The notes beneath the pieces are model-generated. The model had not been told where the DNA came from, made no database searches, and was given only the letters and a program-made list of their open reading frames with translations. From positions 1,029,720 to 1,093,719 of the forward strand of contig NZ_JAGIAS010000002.1 of the NCBI RefSeq assembly GCF_017744695.1: a stretch of 64,000 nucleotides of DNA, read 5' to 3'. Source of the stretch: Dyadobacter sp. GTDB lineage: Bacteria; Bacteroidota; Bacteroidia; Cytophagales; Spirosomataceae. The position numbers were made by a program, and so were the translations under genes. Shown one piece after another: positions 51,929 through 59,109 of the stretch (positions are counted from its first letter, which is position 1; every line of letters starts with the position of its first letter).

Positions 51929-52999
51929 ATGAATCACGGTAGCTTGTTTTCGGGCATTGGAGGCTTTGACCTCGCTGCGCAGTGGATGGGCTGGATAAAC
52001 GTATTTCACTGTGAGTGGAACCCATTCGGGCAGAAAGTTCTCAATCATTATTGGCCTGACGCCATTTCGTACAATGACATTACAAAGACAGATTTCGCTA
52101 TTCACCGAGGGTCAATCGATATTATTTCCGGAGGATTCCCGTGTCAGCCATACAGCACAGCAGGTAAGCGACTTGGAAAGGAAGATAACCGCCACCTCTG
52201 GCCGGAAATGCTTAGAGCAATTCGAGAGATTCAACCGAGCTGGGTTGTGGGCGAAAACGTTCGCGGGCTTACTAATTGGAATGGAGGGTTGGTTTTCGAC
52301 GAGGTGCAGGCTGACTTGGAAAATGAAGGCTACGAAGTCACACCGTTTCTACTTCCAGCTTGTGCCGTCGGAGCCCCTCACAGGAGAGACAGGATTTGGT
52401 TTGTTGCCCACTCCTCAGGTATTCGATGCGAGCGGAACATTTGCGCCGGGCAAGGAATACAATGGAGCCAGCAAGCACGCGGAAAAATTGGGGCAGGCGG
52501 TAATTCGCAGGGGCCTGCTTCCTACGCCCAAAGCGAACGATTCGGAGAAGCGCGGCCAGATTTCAGCAGATCCGAGGAATGGATTACCGGGTCAAGCAGT
52601 GAACGGCCTTTTGCCAACCCCAACAAATTCGATGGCAACCTATCAGGATTTCGAACAGGCGAAGTTTCACAGTTCGAAACGTCCGGAATACGGAAAGATC
52701 ATGCTTCCGACTCCGACAGCCAGCAGCGACGCGAAAGGAGGTTGTACGCGACCCAACGAGAAGCGGCAGAACGACACATTGGCGCATTCGACCCACGGAA
52801 TGGTCGGGGAGCCTGGGAAGACTTCCCAACTCAATCCCCGGTTCGTTCTGGAAATGATGGGTTTCCCTCCGGACTGGACGGAATTACCGTTTCAAAGTGG
52901 CGAAACGAATCGATAAAGGCCGCAGGCAACGCGATTGTACCGCAGGTCGCATACCAGATATTCAAAGCAATTCAACATTTCCACGATTGTAAACTTTAA
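51929..52999 (+). CDS. Phage DNA (cytosine-5) methyltransferase
   Basis: A 356-residue protein. Motif I is LFSGIGGFDLAAQ; motif IV GGFPCQPYS has catalytic Cys72; motif VI is VVGENVRG; motif VIII is RRDRIWFVA; motif X near the C-terminus is AAGNAIVPQVAYQIF. The stretch between VIII and X (about 155-320) is the target-recognition region; it is polar and contains repeated AHSS-, FANP- and ASDS-like blocks. It should methylate cytosine in a short sequence, most likely to protect phage DNA from restriction; no nuclease gene is adjacent. A second long frame lies inside it. Confidence 0.9.
   Translation: MNHGSLFSGIGGFDLAAQWMGWINVFHCEWNPFGQKVLNHYWPDAISYNDITKTDFAIHRGSIDIISGGFPCQPYSTAGKRLGKEDNRHLWPEMLRAIREIQPSWVVGENVRGLTNWNGGLVFDEVQADLENEGYEVTPFLLPACAVGAPHRRDRIWFVAHSSGIRCERNICAGQGIQWSQQARGKIGAGGNSQGPASYAQSERFGEARPDFSRSEEWITGSSSERPFANPNKFDGNLSGFRTGEVSQFETSGIRKDHASDSDSQQRRERRLYATQREAAERHIGAFDPRNGRGAWEDFPTQSPVRSGNDGFPSGLDGITVSKWRNESIKAAGNAIVPQVAYQIFKAIQHFHDCKL
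52011..52916 (+). CDS. Overprinted 301-codon frame with LPTP motifs inside the methyltransferase gene
   Basis: A frame in +1 relative to the methyltransferase and fully inside it, open for 301 codons. It carries four LPTP motifs: 52401, 52515, 52608 and 52701 (the first three LLPTP, the last MLPTP). Other blocks are SGRKCLEQFERFNRAGLWAK, RLTWKMKATKSHRFYF and, near the end, NPRFVLEMMGFPPDWTELPF. I recall phage proteins with exactly these blocks annotated beside cytosine methyltransferases, so this may be a real dual-coded gene. It may also be a frame kept open by constraint on the methyltransferase. The start is uncertain; ATG 52011 is only the first in frame. Confidence 0.5.
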   Translation: MSGTHSGRKFSIIIGLTPFRTMTLQRQISLFTEGQSILFPEDSRVSHTAQQVSDLERKITATSGRKCLEQFERFNRAGLWAKTFAGLLIGMEGWFSTRCRLTWKMKATKSHRFYFQLVPSEPLTGETGFGLLPTPQVFDASGTFAPGKEYNGASKHAEKLGQAVIRRGLLPTPKANDSEKRGQISADPRNGLPGQAVNGLLPTPTNSMATYQDFEQAKFHSSKRPEYGKIMLPTPTASSDAKGGCTRPNEKRQNDTLAHSTHGMVGEPGKTSQLNPRFVLEMMGFPPDWTELPFQSGETNR

Positions 53000-53014
53000 C
53001 CGAGCCGAACCTTT
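52987..53014 (+). repeat. 28-bp boundary element, copy B
   Basis: Begins TTGTAAACTTTAACC and ends GAGCCGAACCTTT directly before the adenine methyltransferase ATG. It contains the stop codon of the cytosine methyltransferase (52997-52999). Confidence 0.7.
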
Positions 53015-53509
53015 ATGTCCCGCAAAAATGGAATGGGAGCGCATCAGAGCGCAAAGATGAAGAATGACGAGTGGCTTACGCCGCCTGCTGTTTTGGAAAA
53101 GCTCGGAACGTTTGATCTGGATCCGTGCAGTCCGATTGCACGGCCCTGGAATACCGCCCGTGTTCACTTCTCAAAGGAGCAAGACGGATTGGCGCAGCAA
53201 TGGTTTGGCCGCGTATGGTGTAATCCTCCATACGGGAAGGAAGCCTCGCTATGGCTGGAAAAGCTTTCGAATCACAACCAGGGCACGGCGTTGATTTTTG
53301 CCCGAACTGAAACTGATATGTTTTTTCGGTGGGTGTGGCGCAAAGCAAGCGCCGTGTTATTCATTCAAGGCCGGTTGTATTTCTACGATGTAAATGGCCG
53401 CGTCGCACCTGCTAACTCCGGTGCGCCGTCAGTCCTGGTCGCGTATGGATCCAGAGACAAAGAAATCCTACGCATGTGCGGCATCCCCGGCAAATTCATC
53501 GAATTGTAA
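53015..53509 (+). CDS. Phage DNA N6-adenine methyltransferase (Dam-like, PF05869 type)
   Basis: A 164-residue protein. The start of the family, KNDEWLTPPAVLEKLG, is followed by FDLDPCSP, motif IV VWCNPPYG (catalytic NPPY), and the late block GRVAPANSGAPSVLVAYG. It is the size of phage Dam-like enzymes found in many siphophages. It transfers methyl to adenine N6. Together with the preceding cytosine enzyme it would give the phage two kinds of DNA modification. It lies between two copies of the 28-bp element. Confidence 0.9.
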   Translation: MSRKNGMGAHQSAKMKNDEWLTPPAVLEKLGTFDLDPCSPIARPWNTARVHFSKEQDGLAQQWFGRVWCNPPYGKEASLWLEKLSNHNQGTALIFARTETDMFFRWVWRKASAVLFIQGRLYFYDVNGRVAPANSGAPSVLVAYGSRDKEILRMCGIPGKFIEL

Positions 53510-53537
53510 ACTTTAACAGCGTCGAACCCCTGACGCT
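53504..53537 (+). repeat. 28-bp boundary element, copy C, with hairpin
   Basis: Begins TTGTAAACTTTAAC at 53504, across the adenine methyltransferase stop, and ends TCGAACCCCT at 53531. In this copy AGCGTC (53518-53523) pairs with GACGCT (53532-53537), a hairpin absent from copies A and B. Confidence 0.7.
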
Positions 53538-53576
53538 GCATTTCAAATCAACTTTTCACCACTAATCACCAACATC

Positions 53577-54086
53577 ATGGCATCATGGTATTTTTCAAAA
53601 ATCCGCTATCAAAAGGAGGATGAGGCGGGTAGTTTAAGAACGATCGATGAAGCGTATCTCATCGACGCGGTATCCTTCACAGAAGCAGAGGCAAAGTGTT
53701 ACGAGCTGATCGAAACCGATGCGAGCGATTTCAATGTAACGGCAATCAATCGCATGCGCCTGGCTGACATTTTCACCTACGAGGAGGGCGAGCAATGGTT
53801 CAAGGCGAAGCTCATTTACTTCTCAGTCGATGAGCGCAGCGGTAAGGAAAAGAAAATCGTAAACCACATGCTCGTAAACGCCGAGGGCATTCAGCAGGCG
53901 CTCGACCGGATCAACGAAAGCATTCGCAACTTCCTGATTCCTTACGAAGTGACTGATATCAACCTTACACCGATCCTCGATGTTTTCCCGTATTCCGCTG
54001 AGGAAAACAACGGATCTGAAATTTCTGCCAACATGCGCCCATTGAGCGAAGTGATGGCGGAGCGTACCCAAACGACGACTCAGTAA
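53577..54086 (+). CDS. DUF4494 domain protein
   Basis: A 169-residue protein that matches DUF4494, a family common in Bacteroidota phages and genomes: WYFSKIRYQKEDEAG, EAYLIDAVSFTEAEAKCYE and a C-terminal block with IPYEVTDINLTPILDVFPY. It is predicted cytoplasmic, mixed alpha/beta. Biological role unknown. It stands in the recombination/replication block, 3 bp before the HNH-like gene. Confidence 0.85.
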   Translation: MASWYFSKIRYQKEDEAGSLRTIDEAYLIDAVSFTEAEAKCYELIETDASDFNVTAINRMRLADIFTYEEGEQWFKAKLIYFSVDERSGKEKKIVNHMLVNAEGIQQALDRINESIRNFLIPYEVTDINLTPILDVFPYSAEENNGSEISANMRPLSEVMAERTQTTTQ

Positions 54087-54088
54087 CC

Positions 54089-54448
54089 ATGCCGGAGACC
54101 GTAAACTGGCAGTACTGCGAGCATTGCGGAAAGCGGTATGCCATGAAGCACTCATGCAAGAAAGGAGTCAAGCGTAAGCCGATCAGGAAAGTAAGCAAGA
54201 AGCGCCGAAAGGAGCAGGAAACATACCGGGTGGATGCGAAAGAGTTTATCCGCCTCAACCCGGTATGCTTTGCAAAACTGGACGGATGCACGAAACGGTC
54301 TACCGACGTACACCATCTCGCCGGTCGCGGAATATTACTAAATGTAAAACGCCTTTGGCGGCCTGTCTGCCGGAACTGCCACATCATTATCCATGACGTA
54401 ATGAGCATGGAAGAGGCCGTAAGCCTCGGATTAAGAATCAAGAAATAA
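54089..54448 (+). CDS. HNH-like / zinc-binding phage protein
   Basis: A 119-residue protein. An N-terminal Cys pair (YCEHCGKRYAMKHSC) is followed by a basic stretch with KRKPIRKVSKKRRKEQE. The C-terminal half has CFAKLDGCTKRSTDVHHLAG, then WRPVCRNCHIIIHD: a Cys4-type zinc site with the DVHHL and HIIIHD His residues of HNH nucleases. It resembles NinG/Rap-type recombination proteins and stand-alone HNH enzymes. It probably cuts or binds DNA. Confidence 0.75.
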   Translation: MPETVNWQYCEHCGKRYAMKHSCKKGVKRKPIRKVSKKRRKEQETYRVDAKEFIRLNPVCFAKLDGCTKRSTDVHHLAGRGILLNVKRLWRPVCRNCHIIIHDVMSMEEAVSLGLRIKK

Positions 54449-54458
54449 CCCTTTCAAT

Positions 54459-55409
54459 ATGGCACGCCCACCAAAACCAGGACTAGAATACTTTCCGAAG
54501 GATTCGAACATGTACTCGGACCGCAAGATCCGGCGGCTAATGGCTACCCATGGACTTAAAGGGGCAGTAGTGTACGATTACCTTCTATGCCTCATCTATG
54601 GCGGCAATGGGTATTTCATCCGCTACGACTCCGAATTGGCATTTGACATCGCGGATTTCATAGGTGCGTCGATCACCGAAAAGGACGTACAGGATGTGAT
54701 CGATTCTTGCGTAACACTGGACCTTTTTGATCGCGGACTTTATGACATTAATAAGGTGCTCACATCGACGGAAATTCAGGAGCGATACGTCGTAGCAAAG
54801 CGCTCCGCCAGCATTTTACCTGAATTTATCTTGATTGAAATAACCCAGGTTATTACAGCAGAAACCCGGGTTAATGTTGCAGAAACTGCCAGAAATGAAA
54901 CAAAAAGTGCGTCAAAACAGGGTTTAAGTACACAAAGTAAAGTAAAGGAAAGTAAAGTAAATAAAAGTAGAGGGAAGGAAGAGGTTTCCGCGACCGCGAT
55001 TCCGACCTATGTTCAGGACGAATTAGAAGACCTGAAAAAAAAATCTAATCCCCCCGAGTTGCGCGGCACCCCCCTTACGATCGACGACTGCGAAGAGTTC
55101 CTCCGAACCAATCAAGCGTTTCGAGAAACGGCCTGTATGACGCGAAAGGTAGACATGCCGGACTACGATGCCGCACTGGTAGAGTTTATCGCTGAGAAGC
55201 GAGTTTTGGGGCACGAGTGGAAGTCTGAGCTCGATTCCAAGCGTCACTTTTTGAGCTACCTGTCGATTTGGAAGCAAAAGCAGGCCAAAATCGGTACGGG
55301 TAGTTCGGCTGGAAAGCTGGTTCAGTCCGCTCACACCGTTGCCGCTGCCACCAAGCAAATCGCCGAAGAAGGCGGATTCTACACCTATGAAGAACTTCAA
55401 AACCTATGA
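54459..55409 (+). CDS. Phage replication initiation protein (DUF4373 N-terminus)
   Basis: A 316-residue protein. The N-terminal ~95 residues match DUF4373 (Lin1244/Lin1753-like): LEYFPKDSNMYSDRKIRRL and GLKGAVVYDYLLCLIY, found in DnaD-like replication proteins of Gram-positive and Bacteroidota phages. A low-complexity linker with short repeated codons (TQSKVKESKVNKSRGKEE, from AGTAAAGTAAA DNA repeats) follows. The C-terminal part has SKRHFLSYLSIWKQKQ. It probably binds the origin or loads helicase. It overlaps the next gene by 4 bp. Confidence 0.82.
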   Translation: MARPPKPGLEYFPKDSNMYSDRKIRRLMATHGLKGAVVYDYLLCLIYGGNGYFIRYDSELAFDIADFIGASITEKDVQDVIDSCVTLDLFDRGLYDINKVLTSTEIQERYVVAKRSASILPEFILIEITQVITAETRVNVAETARNETKSASKQGLSTQSKVKESKVNKSRGKEEVSATAIPTYVQDELEDLKKKSNPPELRGTPLTIDDCEEFLRTNQAFRETACMTRKVDMPDYDAALVEFIAEKRVLGHEWKSELDSKRHFLSYLSIWKQKQAKIGTGSSAGKLVQSAHTVAAATKQIAEEGGFYTYEELQNL

Positions 55410-56320
55410 ACAAGCTGATAACATCACAGCCGGCAACGTTCAGGAGCGTAGCCGAAGAGAAGCTTACCAGAACCGAGAACGCAATTGTCCGAGCCTCCTC
55501 AGCTTCTGAGAATAATCCAAGACTGTCGGAGATGAACGGGCAACAAATCCCGATGATCATCACGGCCATCATGCTCAAAGCCGCTACCCGGCTCGGTAGC
55601 CGCCCGAAAGACCCGCAGGAACAAGCCATCCTCAGCCGGGAATTAAATCACGACTTGATGAAATTTCCGGGATTGACCGAGCGCGAGATTATGACCGCAT
55701 TGGAAAACGGACTCGATGGACTTTACCTGAAACGCCCAGACGATCCGGTAATTTTCACGCCCTCCAATTTCGTGCAATGGATTCGTGCCTACATCGAGGA
55801 GACAAAAAAGCCGGTGATGAAAAAATTAGCACAGCACGCCCAACAGGTGAAGCCGGATGAGTGGATTATTCCAGACTCAGAGCAGCTGAAAATGTCGCAT
55901 GAGTTCTTTCTCAGCATCATGAAACGGGTTTTGGATGGCGGAAGCTATGAAGACTACGGCAATGTCCTTTATCGGTTCCTCGAAAAGGTGGACCAGCTTG
56001 TTTTTGACAGCGAAGACAAGTGGAAGGCAATGGATACCGCCAAGCTGGAACTACTCGAAGAAGCCAGACAAAGCCGCGACTTGGTCAACGCCCGCAGCGC
56101 AGTGGAGAGCACCATGGAAATGATCCAGCGTGCAGAAAACGGAAGCCGGGAAGAAGCTATCGTATCGATGGCAAAACGAATCTTAATCCGGGAACAACTG
56201 GATTTTTACAGGCTTTTCAGTGAGCAAGAACTCACGGATCTATTCGACGCAATCAAAGAGAAAGTTGAATACCTGTGTATTGAACTGGCAACACCTGCCG
56301 ATGAACATCAACAATCTTAA
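55406..56320 (+). CDS. Phage protein, probably replication-associated
   Basis: A 304-residue protein, no recognised domain, helical throughout, highly charged. Its ATG overlaps the stop of the DUF4373 gene by 4 bp, so translation is coupled and the two may act together, e.g. as helicase loader or co-loader. Blocks that may be conserved are FPGLTEREIMTALENGLDG and FTPSNFVQWIRAYIEE. A Lys/Gln-rich region follows. Confidence 0.65.
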   Translation: MNKLITSQPATFRSVAEEKLTRTENAIVRASSASENNPRLSEMNGQQIPMIITAIMLKAATRLGSRPKDPQEQAILSRELNHDLMKFPGLTEREIMTALENGLDGLYLKRPDDPVIFTPSNFVQWIRAYIEETKKPVMKKLAQHAQQVKPDEWIIPDSEQLKMSHEFFLSIMKRVLDGGSYEDYGNVLYRFLEKVDQLVFDSEDKWKAMDTAKLELLEEARQSRDLVNARSAVESTMEMIQRAENGSREEAIVSMAKRILIREQLDFYRLFSEQELTDLFDAIKEKVEYLCIELATPADEHQQS

Positions 56321-56329
56321 AAATCATTC

Positions 56330-56875
56330 ATGCAAGTAAAGCACATCGTCGGGATAGATCCCGATTTAAAGCGCTCTGGCCTTGCCATTTGGGACGTATC
56401 TGGCCAATGGGTGTACCACAAGGCTGTTTCGTTCTCAGACCTCATTTTGCGCGTCACAATGCTCTGCCAAAAGGAAGACACTGTAATCATCCTGGAAGCG
56501 GGATGGCTCAACAGAAAATCGAACTTCCGAAAAGGATTTTCAAAGCGAAAATCTGACCGGATCAGCAAGAATGTCGGAGAAAACCAGGCTACGGGGAAAC
56601 ACCTTTCCGAAATCCTGTCCGGCGCTGGATACCAGGTGATAGAGCAAAAACCTTTACCAAAAGGCCCACTAAAAGGCAAATCCTGGACCGAAGCAGGCCG
56701 CAAGTTTATCCAGGACAATTCCGGCATCACTGGCCGCCTCAACGATGAAGAGAGGGATGCTATCTATCTCATCCTGATGAAAAAGCAATCAATCATCCAA
56801 TCAACAAACACAATAAGCAATGGATCTACAACTCGCACCGGGCCACTTTACAAAGGCCATGGTAACAACGACTAA
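56330..56875 (+). CDS. RuvC-like Holliday-junction resolvase or related RNase H-fold protein
   Basis: A 181-residue protein. HIVGIDPDLKRSGLAIWD is the first strand-turn of the RuvC fold with its catalytic Asp; a second acid is likely in VIILEAGWL (Glu), and the C-terminal DEERDAIYLI supplies a third acid pair. The region FRKGFSKRKSDRISKNVGEN is a basic DNA-facing loop. Phage RuvC-like enzymes resolve branched DNA before packaging. It overlaps the next frame by 17 or 56 bp, depending on its start. Confidence 0.78.
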   Translation: MQVKHIVGIDPDLKRSGLAIWDVSGQWVYHKAVSFSDLILRVTMLCQKEDTVIILEAGWLNRKSNFRKGFSKRKSDRISKNVGENQATGKHLSEILSGAGYQVIEQKPLPKGPLKGKSWTEAGRKFIQDNSGITGRLNDEERDAIYLILMKKQSIIQSTNTISNGSTTRTGPLYKGHGNND

Positions 56876-57068
56876 GCCAATCTGCCAAGCTCCGGCAGGA
56901 GCCCAGCTCCGTATCATCATCGAATTTTTCCGCCTTGTGAAGGAGGGCGGAAAAAAGATGCAGGTATATAGTGATGGGCATGGGTTTCCATTCCTATGCC
57001 TGGCGCTGAATCCCGAAGACATGGAAGAGTATTTCACCGACATAACCCTCATTCCGCGCACAACATGA
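56859..57068 (+). CDS. Small phage protein
   Basis: The start is uncertain: ATG 56859 (MVTTTKPICQAPAG) or an ATG 39 bp upstream; 69 or 82 residues. A short alpha/beta protein with IIEFFRLVKEGGKKMQVYSD. No known domain. The ATG of the next gene overlaps its stop by 4 bp. Confidence 0.55.
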   Translation: MVTTTKPICQAPAGAQLRIIIEFFRLVKEGGKKMQVYSDGHGFPFLCLALNPEDMEEYFTDITLIPRTT

Positions 57069-57292
57069 AACGAGGCACAGTAAAATCAAAACCAAAAGAT
57101 CCAGCCCCCAAGCAGAACTTCATCCAGAACAAGGAAGTGTTTGACGGCAATATCAGTCGGCGCTATGAGGGCCTACCGAAGTTCCAGATCATAGAACCCG
57201 GGCAGCGACCATACATCGCCTATTCCAAACGCTCACTTACTGAACTACGGAAAAAACACCCGACCTGGACGATCAACCGGATTAAATATTGA
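57065..57292 (+). CDS. Small basic phage protein
   Basis: A 75-residue protein starting MKRGTVKSKPKDPAPKQ, very basic. It starts inside the previous stop (ATGA overlap), which decides the start over an upstream ATG at 56996. The end, LRKKHPTWTINRIKY, may bind nucleic acid. Unknown family. Confidence 0.6.
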   Translation: MKRGTVKSKPKDPAPKQNFIQNKEVFDGNISRRYEGLPKFQIIEPGQRPYIAYSKRSLTELRKKHPTWTINRIKY

Positions 57293-57296
57293 TCCC

Positions 57297-57503
57297 ATGG
57301 GCAGCATCGTCCGACATATCGATGACATGATCGAAGAGTTCGGGTCACTCGAAAATTATCAGAAGCATTTACAACAAACCAAAACCAGTTACATCGATGA
57401 AAAAAGCCGTATTTATCCTCAGCCTCCTGTCTGCAACAATGGCCACATCCTGCAAGGAGAAGGCCGTAATAGTGCCGGTGCAGCGAACCTTGAACGGGAC
57501 TAA
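57297..57503 (+). CDS. Possible small acidic phage protein
   Basis: A 68-residue frame starting MGSIVRHIDDMIEEFGSLEN just after the previous gene. The first 33 residues form a plausible helix pair; the rest overlaps the lipoprotein gene in another frame and looks less protein-like. It could be a real coupled gene or chance. Confidence 0.4.
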   Translation: MGSIVRHIDDMIEEFGSLENYQKHLQQTKTSYIDEKSRIYPQPPVCNNGHILQGEGRNSAGAANLERD

Positions 57504-57759
57504 ATGGAAGATTTTCCTTTTCCGGCAGGGTGACCGCGACGTGCATAAAATCCTGTCTTTCCGGGCTCCTAACATTGTAAACATCTCGATCCGGGATGAT
57601 CACGGCTATCTGGTCAATAACGTTCAGGAGGAATGGACATACCTGTATGAGCATCCTGACTTTAAGGTATTCGGCCCGTTCGATGTGCCATTTAGTGGCC
57701 GTATCATCGAGGAAGGACTGATGGAGTTCCAAGGAGAGCAATTCATTAAATCAAAATAG
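57397..57759 (+). CDS. Small phage lipoprotein
   Basis: A 120-residue protein. The N-terminus MKKAVFILSLLSATMATSC is a lipoprotein signal with Cys19 as lipidation site. The mature part is beta-rich (LNGTKWKIFLFRQGD, then VFGPFDVPFSGRI), resembling small lipocalin-like or META-type fragments. In an early phage operon a lipoprotein could modify the cell surface, for instance to block superinfection. That role is inference. Confidence 0.65.
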   Translation: MKKAVFILSLLSATMATSCKEKAVIVPVQRTLNGTKWKIFLFRQGDRDVHKILSFRAPNIVNISIRDDHGYLVNNVQEEWTYLYEHPDFKVFGPFDVPFSGRIIEEGLMEFQGEQFIKSK

Positions 57760-57794
57760 CCGCCGTAGCAAAATAATCGAATCCCAATTATCCA

Positions 57795-58040
57795 ATGAAA
57801 ACAAACCCAAACGATCCAGCGACACCGTGTAAGGTTGCTGTTCACTCCGGACACCCATTGATGGGCTACCACGATAAACAGTTTGGAGGGTTCACAAAGC
57901 GAGAGTCGATAGCGATTCAAGTGTTGAATTCATCTATACGAGGCGGCATTAGCCCATATGTCTTAGACCTTCCTGATTTATGTGTAAGGATTGCCGATGC
58001 GCTGATCAATGCTTTAAATGAATCATCCAATACAAACTAA
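57795..58040 (+). CDS. Small phage protein
   Basis: An 81-residue protein. The block GGFTKRESIAIQVLNSSI followed by RIADALINALNE resembles a small phage family with a GLTKREYFA core that I recall from many phages; function unknown. It starts with ATG after a 35-bp gap. Confidence 0.6.
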   Translation: MKTNPNDPATPCKVAVHSGHPLMGYHDKQFGGFTKRESIAIQVLNSSIRGGISPYVLDLPDLCVRIADALINALNESSNTN

Positions 58041-58046
58041 ATAATC

Positions 58047-58328
58047 ATGGATTTACTCGATTATAAAAAGAAAATAGGCTTCGATATCTCGGTTCATATC
58101 CGGGATAATCCGCCTCAACACTGCAATTTCAAGTTCTACACTTTTTGCGAAGGGCTGGACTTGATCGTTAATAATCACATTATCGCCGCGTCCGCAGATG
58201 GGAACACGCCTGATGAAGCCCTGAGTGATCTTGCCGGCCAGCTTTCAGGAATGAAAATTGGCTATAATGGGCAGGTTTACGATGTGCCAGAACTCACCTA
58301 CGGAGCCACACCATGGAAACAACAATAG
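58047..58328 (+). CDS. Small phage protein
   Basis: A 93-residue alpha/beta protein, starting MDLLDYKKKIGFDISVHIRD. No known domain. The last 16 bp overlap the next gene, whose ATG lies within it, so the two are likely to be translated together. Confidence 0.6.
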   Translation: MDLLDYKKKIGFDISVHIRDNPPQHCNFKFYTFCEGLDLIVNNHIIAASADGNTPDEALSDLAGQLSGMKIGYNGQVYDVPELTYGATPWKQQ

Positions 58329-58945
58329 AATCAATTTTGGGGCGTCCGCCATCTATCGGGGACATTTTGTTTAGCACACAGTCGGGCTGCAAATGGGAGT
58401 TTACTGGTGTGAATTGGGTTAAAAAGGAAAAAGTTAGTCCCATTAAACTAGGGAGCGGCTCCATAGAAGTATTCTTGGCGCTTTTTGCTTGCCGACCTCA
58501 TCGAATTAAGGCCGGGTGCTGTTGGGAGGTTAAAGAGGTATGCCCAACATTCAACGGTTTACTGTTATTCGACGGGGACGTAATTATGGCTAAAATTGAT
58601 AATCCGGATTTCAACAATATGGATGACTGGTATATTCTGGATAGGCCTGGGCACGAATTCTTTGCTGCGACATCGCCTGTTGCCCCATGTGTTGAAGGTC
58701 CTATCCAGAATGTTGAATTCAAACTCGAAGTCGGCAAATCCTATGAAGTCCGCGATCCGAGGTATGTTCGGGCCCATAACAACGAAACGGTCGTTAAGAT
58801 TGACAAAATGCGCGTAAACCAATACGGCGAAAAAGAATTCAGAGGTGATCAGTATCGTCCACTTTGGTACTATGAGGATGGACAGTACACAGGTCAAGAC
58901 GATACCAGCATGGATTTTTATGATTTGGTTCGAGAAATACAGTAG
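58313..58945 (+). CDS. Phage protein of unknown function
   Basis: A 210-residue protein, beta-rich, with two apparent modules: residues 1-120 (with FACRPHRIKAGCCWEVKEVC, four Cys) and 135-210 (with LEVGKSYEVRDPRYVRAHN). The second module looks like a short SH3-like domain. Unknown family. It is the last gene before tRNA-like element 2. Confidence 0.55.
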   Translation: METTIESILGRPPSIGDILFSTQSGCKWEFTGVNWVKKEKVSPIKLGSGSIEVFLALFACRPHRIKAGCCWEVKEVCPTFNGLLLFDGDVIMAKIDNPDFNNMDDWYILDRPGHEFFAATSPVAPCVEGPIQNVEFKLEVGKSYEVRDPRYVRAHNNETVVKIDKMRVNQYGEKEFRGDQYRPLWYYEDGQYTGQDDTSMDFYDLVREIQ

Positions 58946-58966
58946 TCATTGTTAAATTACAGCCAA

Positions 58967-59073
58967 CAGCACACCGGCGCATTCGTAATGGATGGGTAGG
59001 CCCACGGAATAGGTAAGATCCTCGGCCATGATCGGGGAGACGAGAGTTCGAACCTCTCATGCGCCGGGTGCTG
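58967..59073 (+). ncRNA. tRNA-like RNA element 2 (107 nt)
   Basis: Closed by a 15-bp stem with one bulged A: CAGCAC (58967-58972) plus CCGGCGCAT (58974-58982) pair with ATGCGCCGG (59059-59067) plus GTGCTG (59068-59073). A canonical T-arm GAGAG-TTCGAAC-CTCTC (59042-59058) sits next to the acceptor-like stem as in tRNA. TGGG-TAGG-CCCA (58993-59004) is in D-arm position. TCCTCG/CGGGGA (59019-59024, 59033-59038) forms an anticodon-like arm with CAT in the loop. The spacing between arms (10 and 14 nt) is too long for a standard tRNA, and no CCA is encoded. Confidence 0.65.
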
Positions 59074-59109
59074 CCTTTTTGAATAAGTTACACCATAACA
59101 GTGATCAAC

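Noticed and set aside
52011..52916. Dismissing the LPTP frame as a simple shadow
   Set aside because: Unlike other shadows it is on the same strand, has recurrent motifs and recalled family blocks, so it is kept as a possible gene and flagged.
53015..53509. A restriction endonuclease partner for the methyltransferases
   Set aside because: No nuclease with restriction-enzyme motifs lies next to either methyltransferase; the HNH-like gene at 54089 fits NinG-type recombination proteins better.
58967..59073. Ordinary tRNA-Met/Ile gene with CAT anticodon
   Set aside because: Distances between the arms do not fit, and the closing stem is 15 bp rather than 7.
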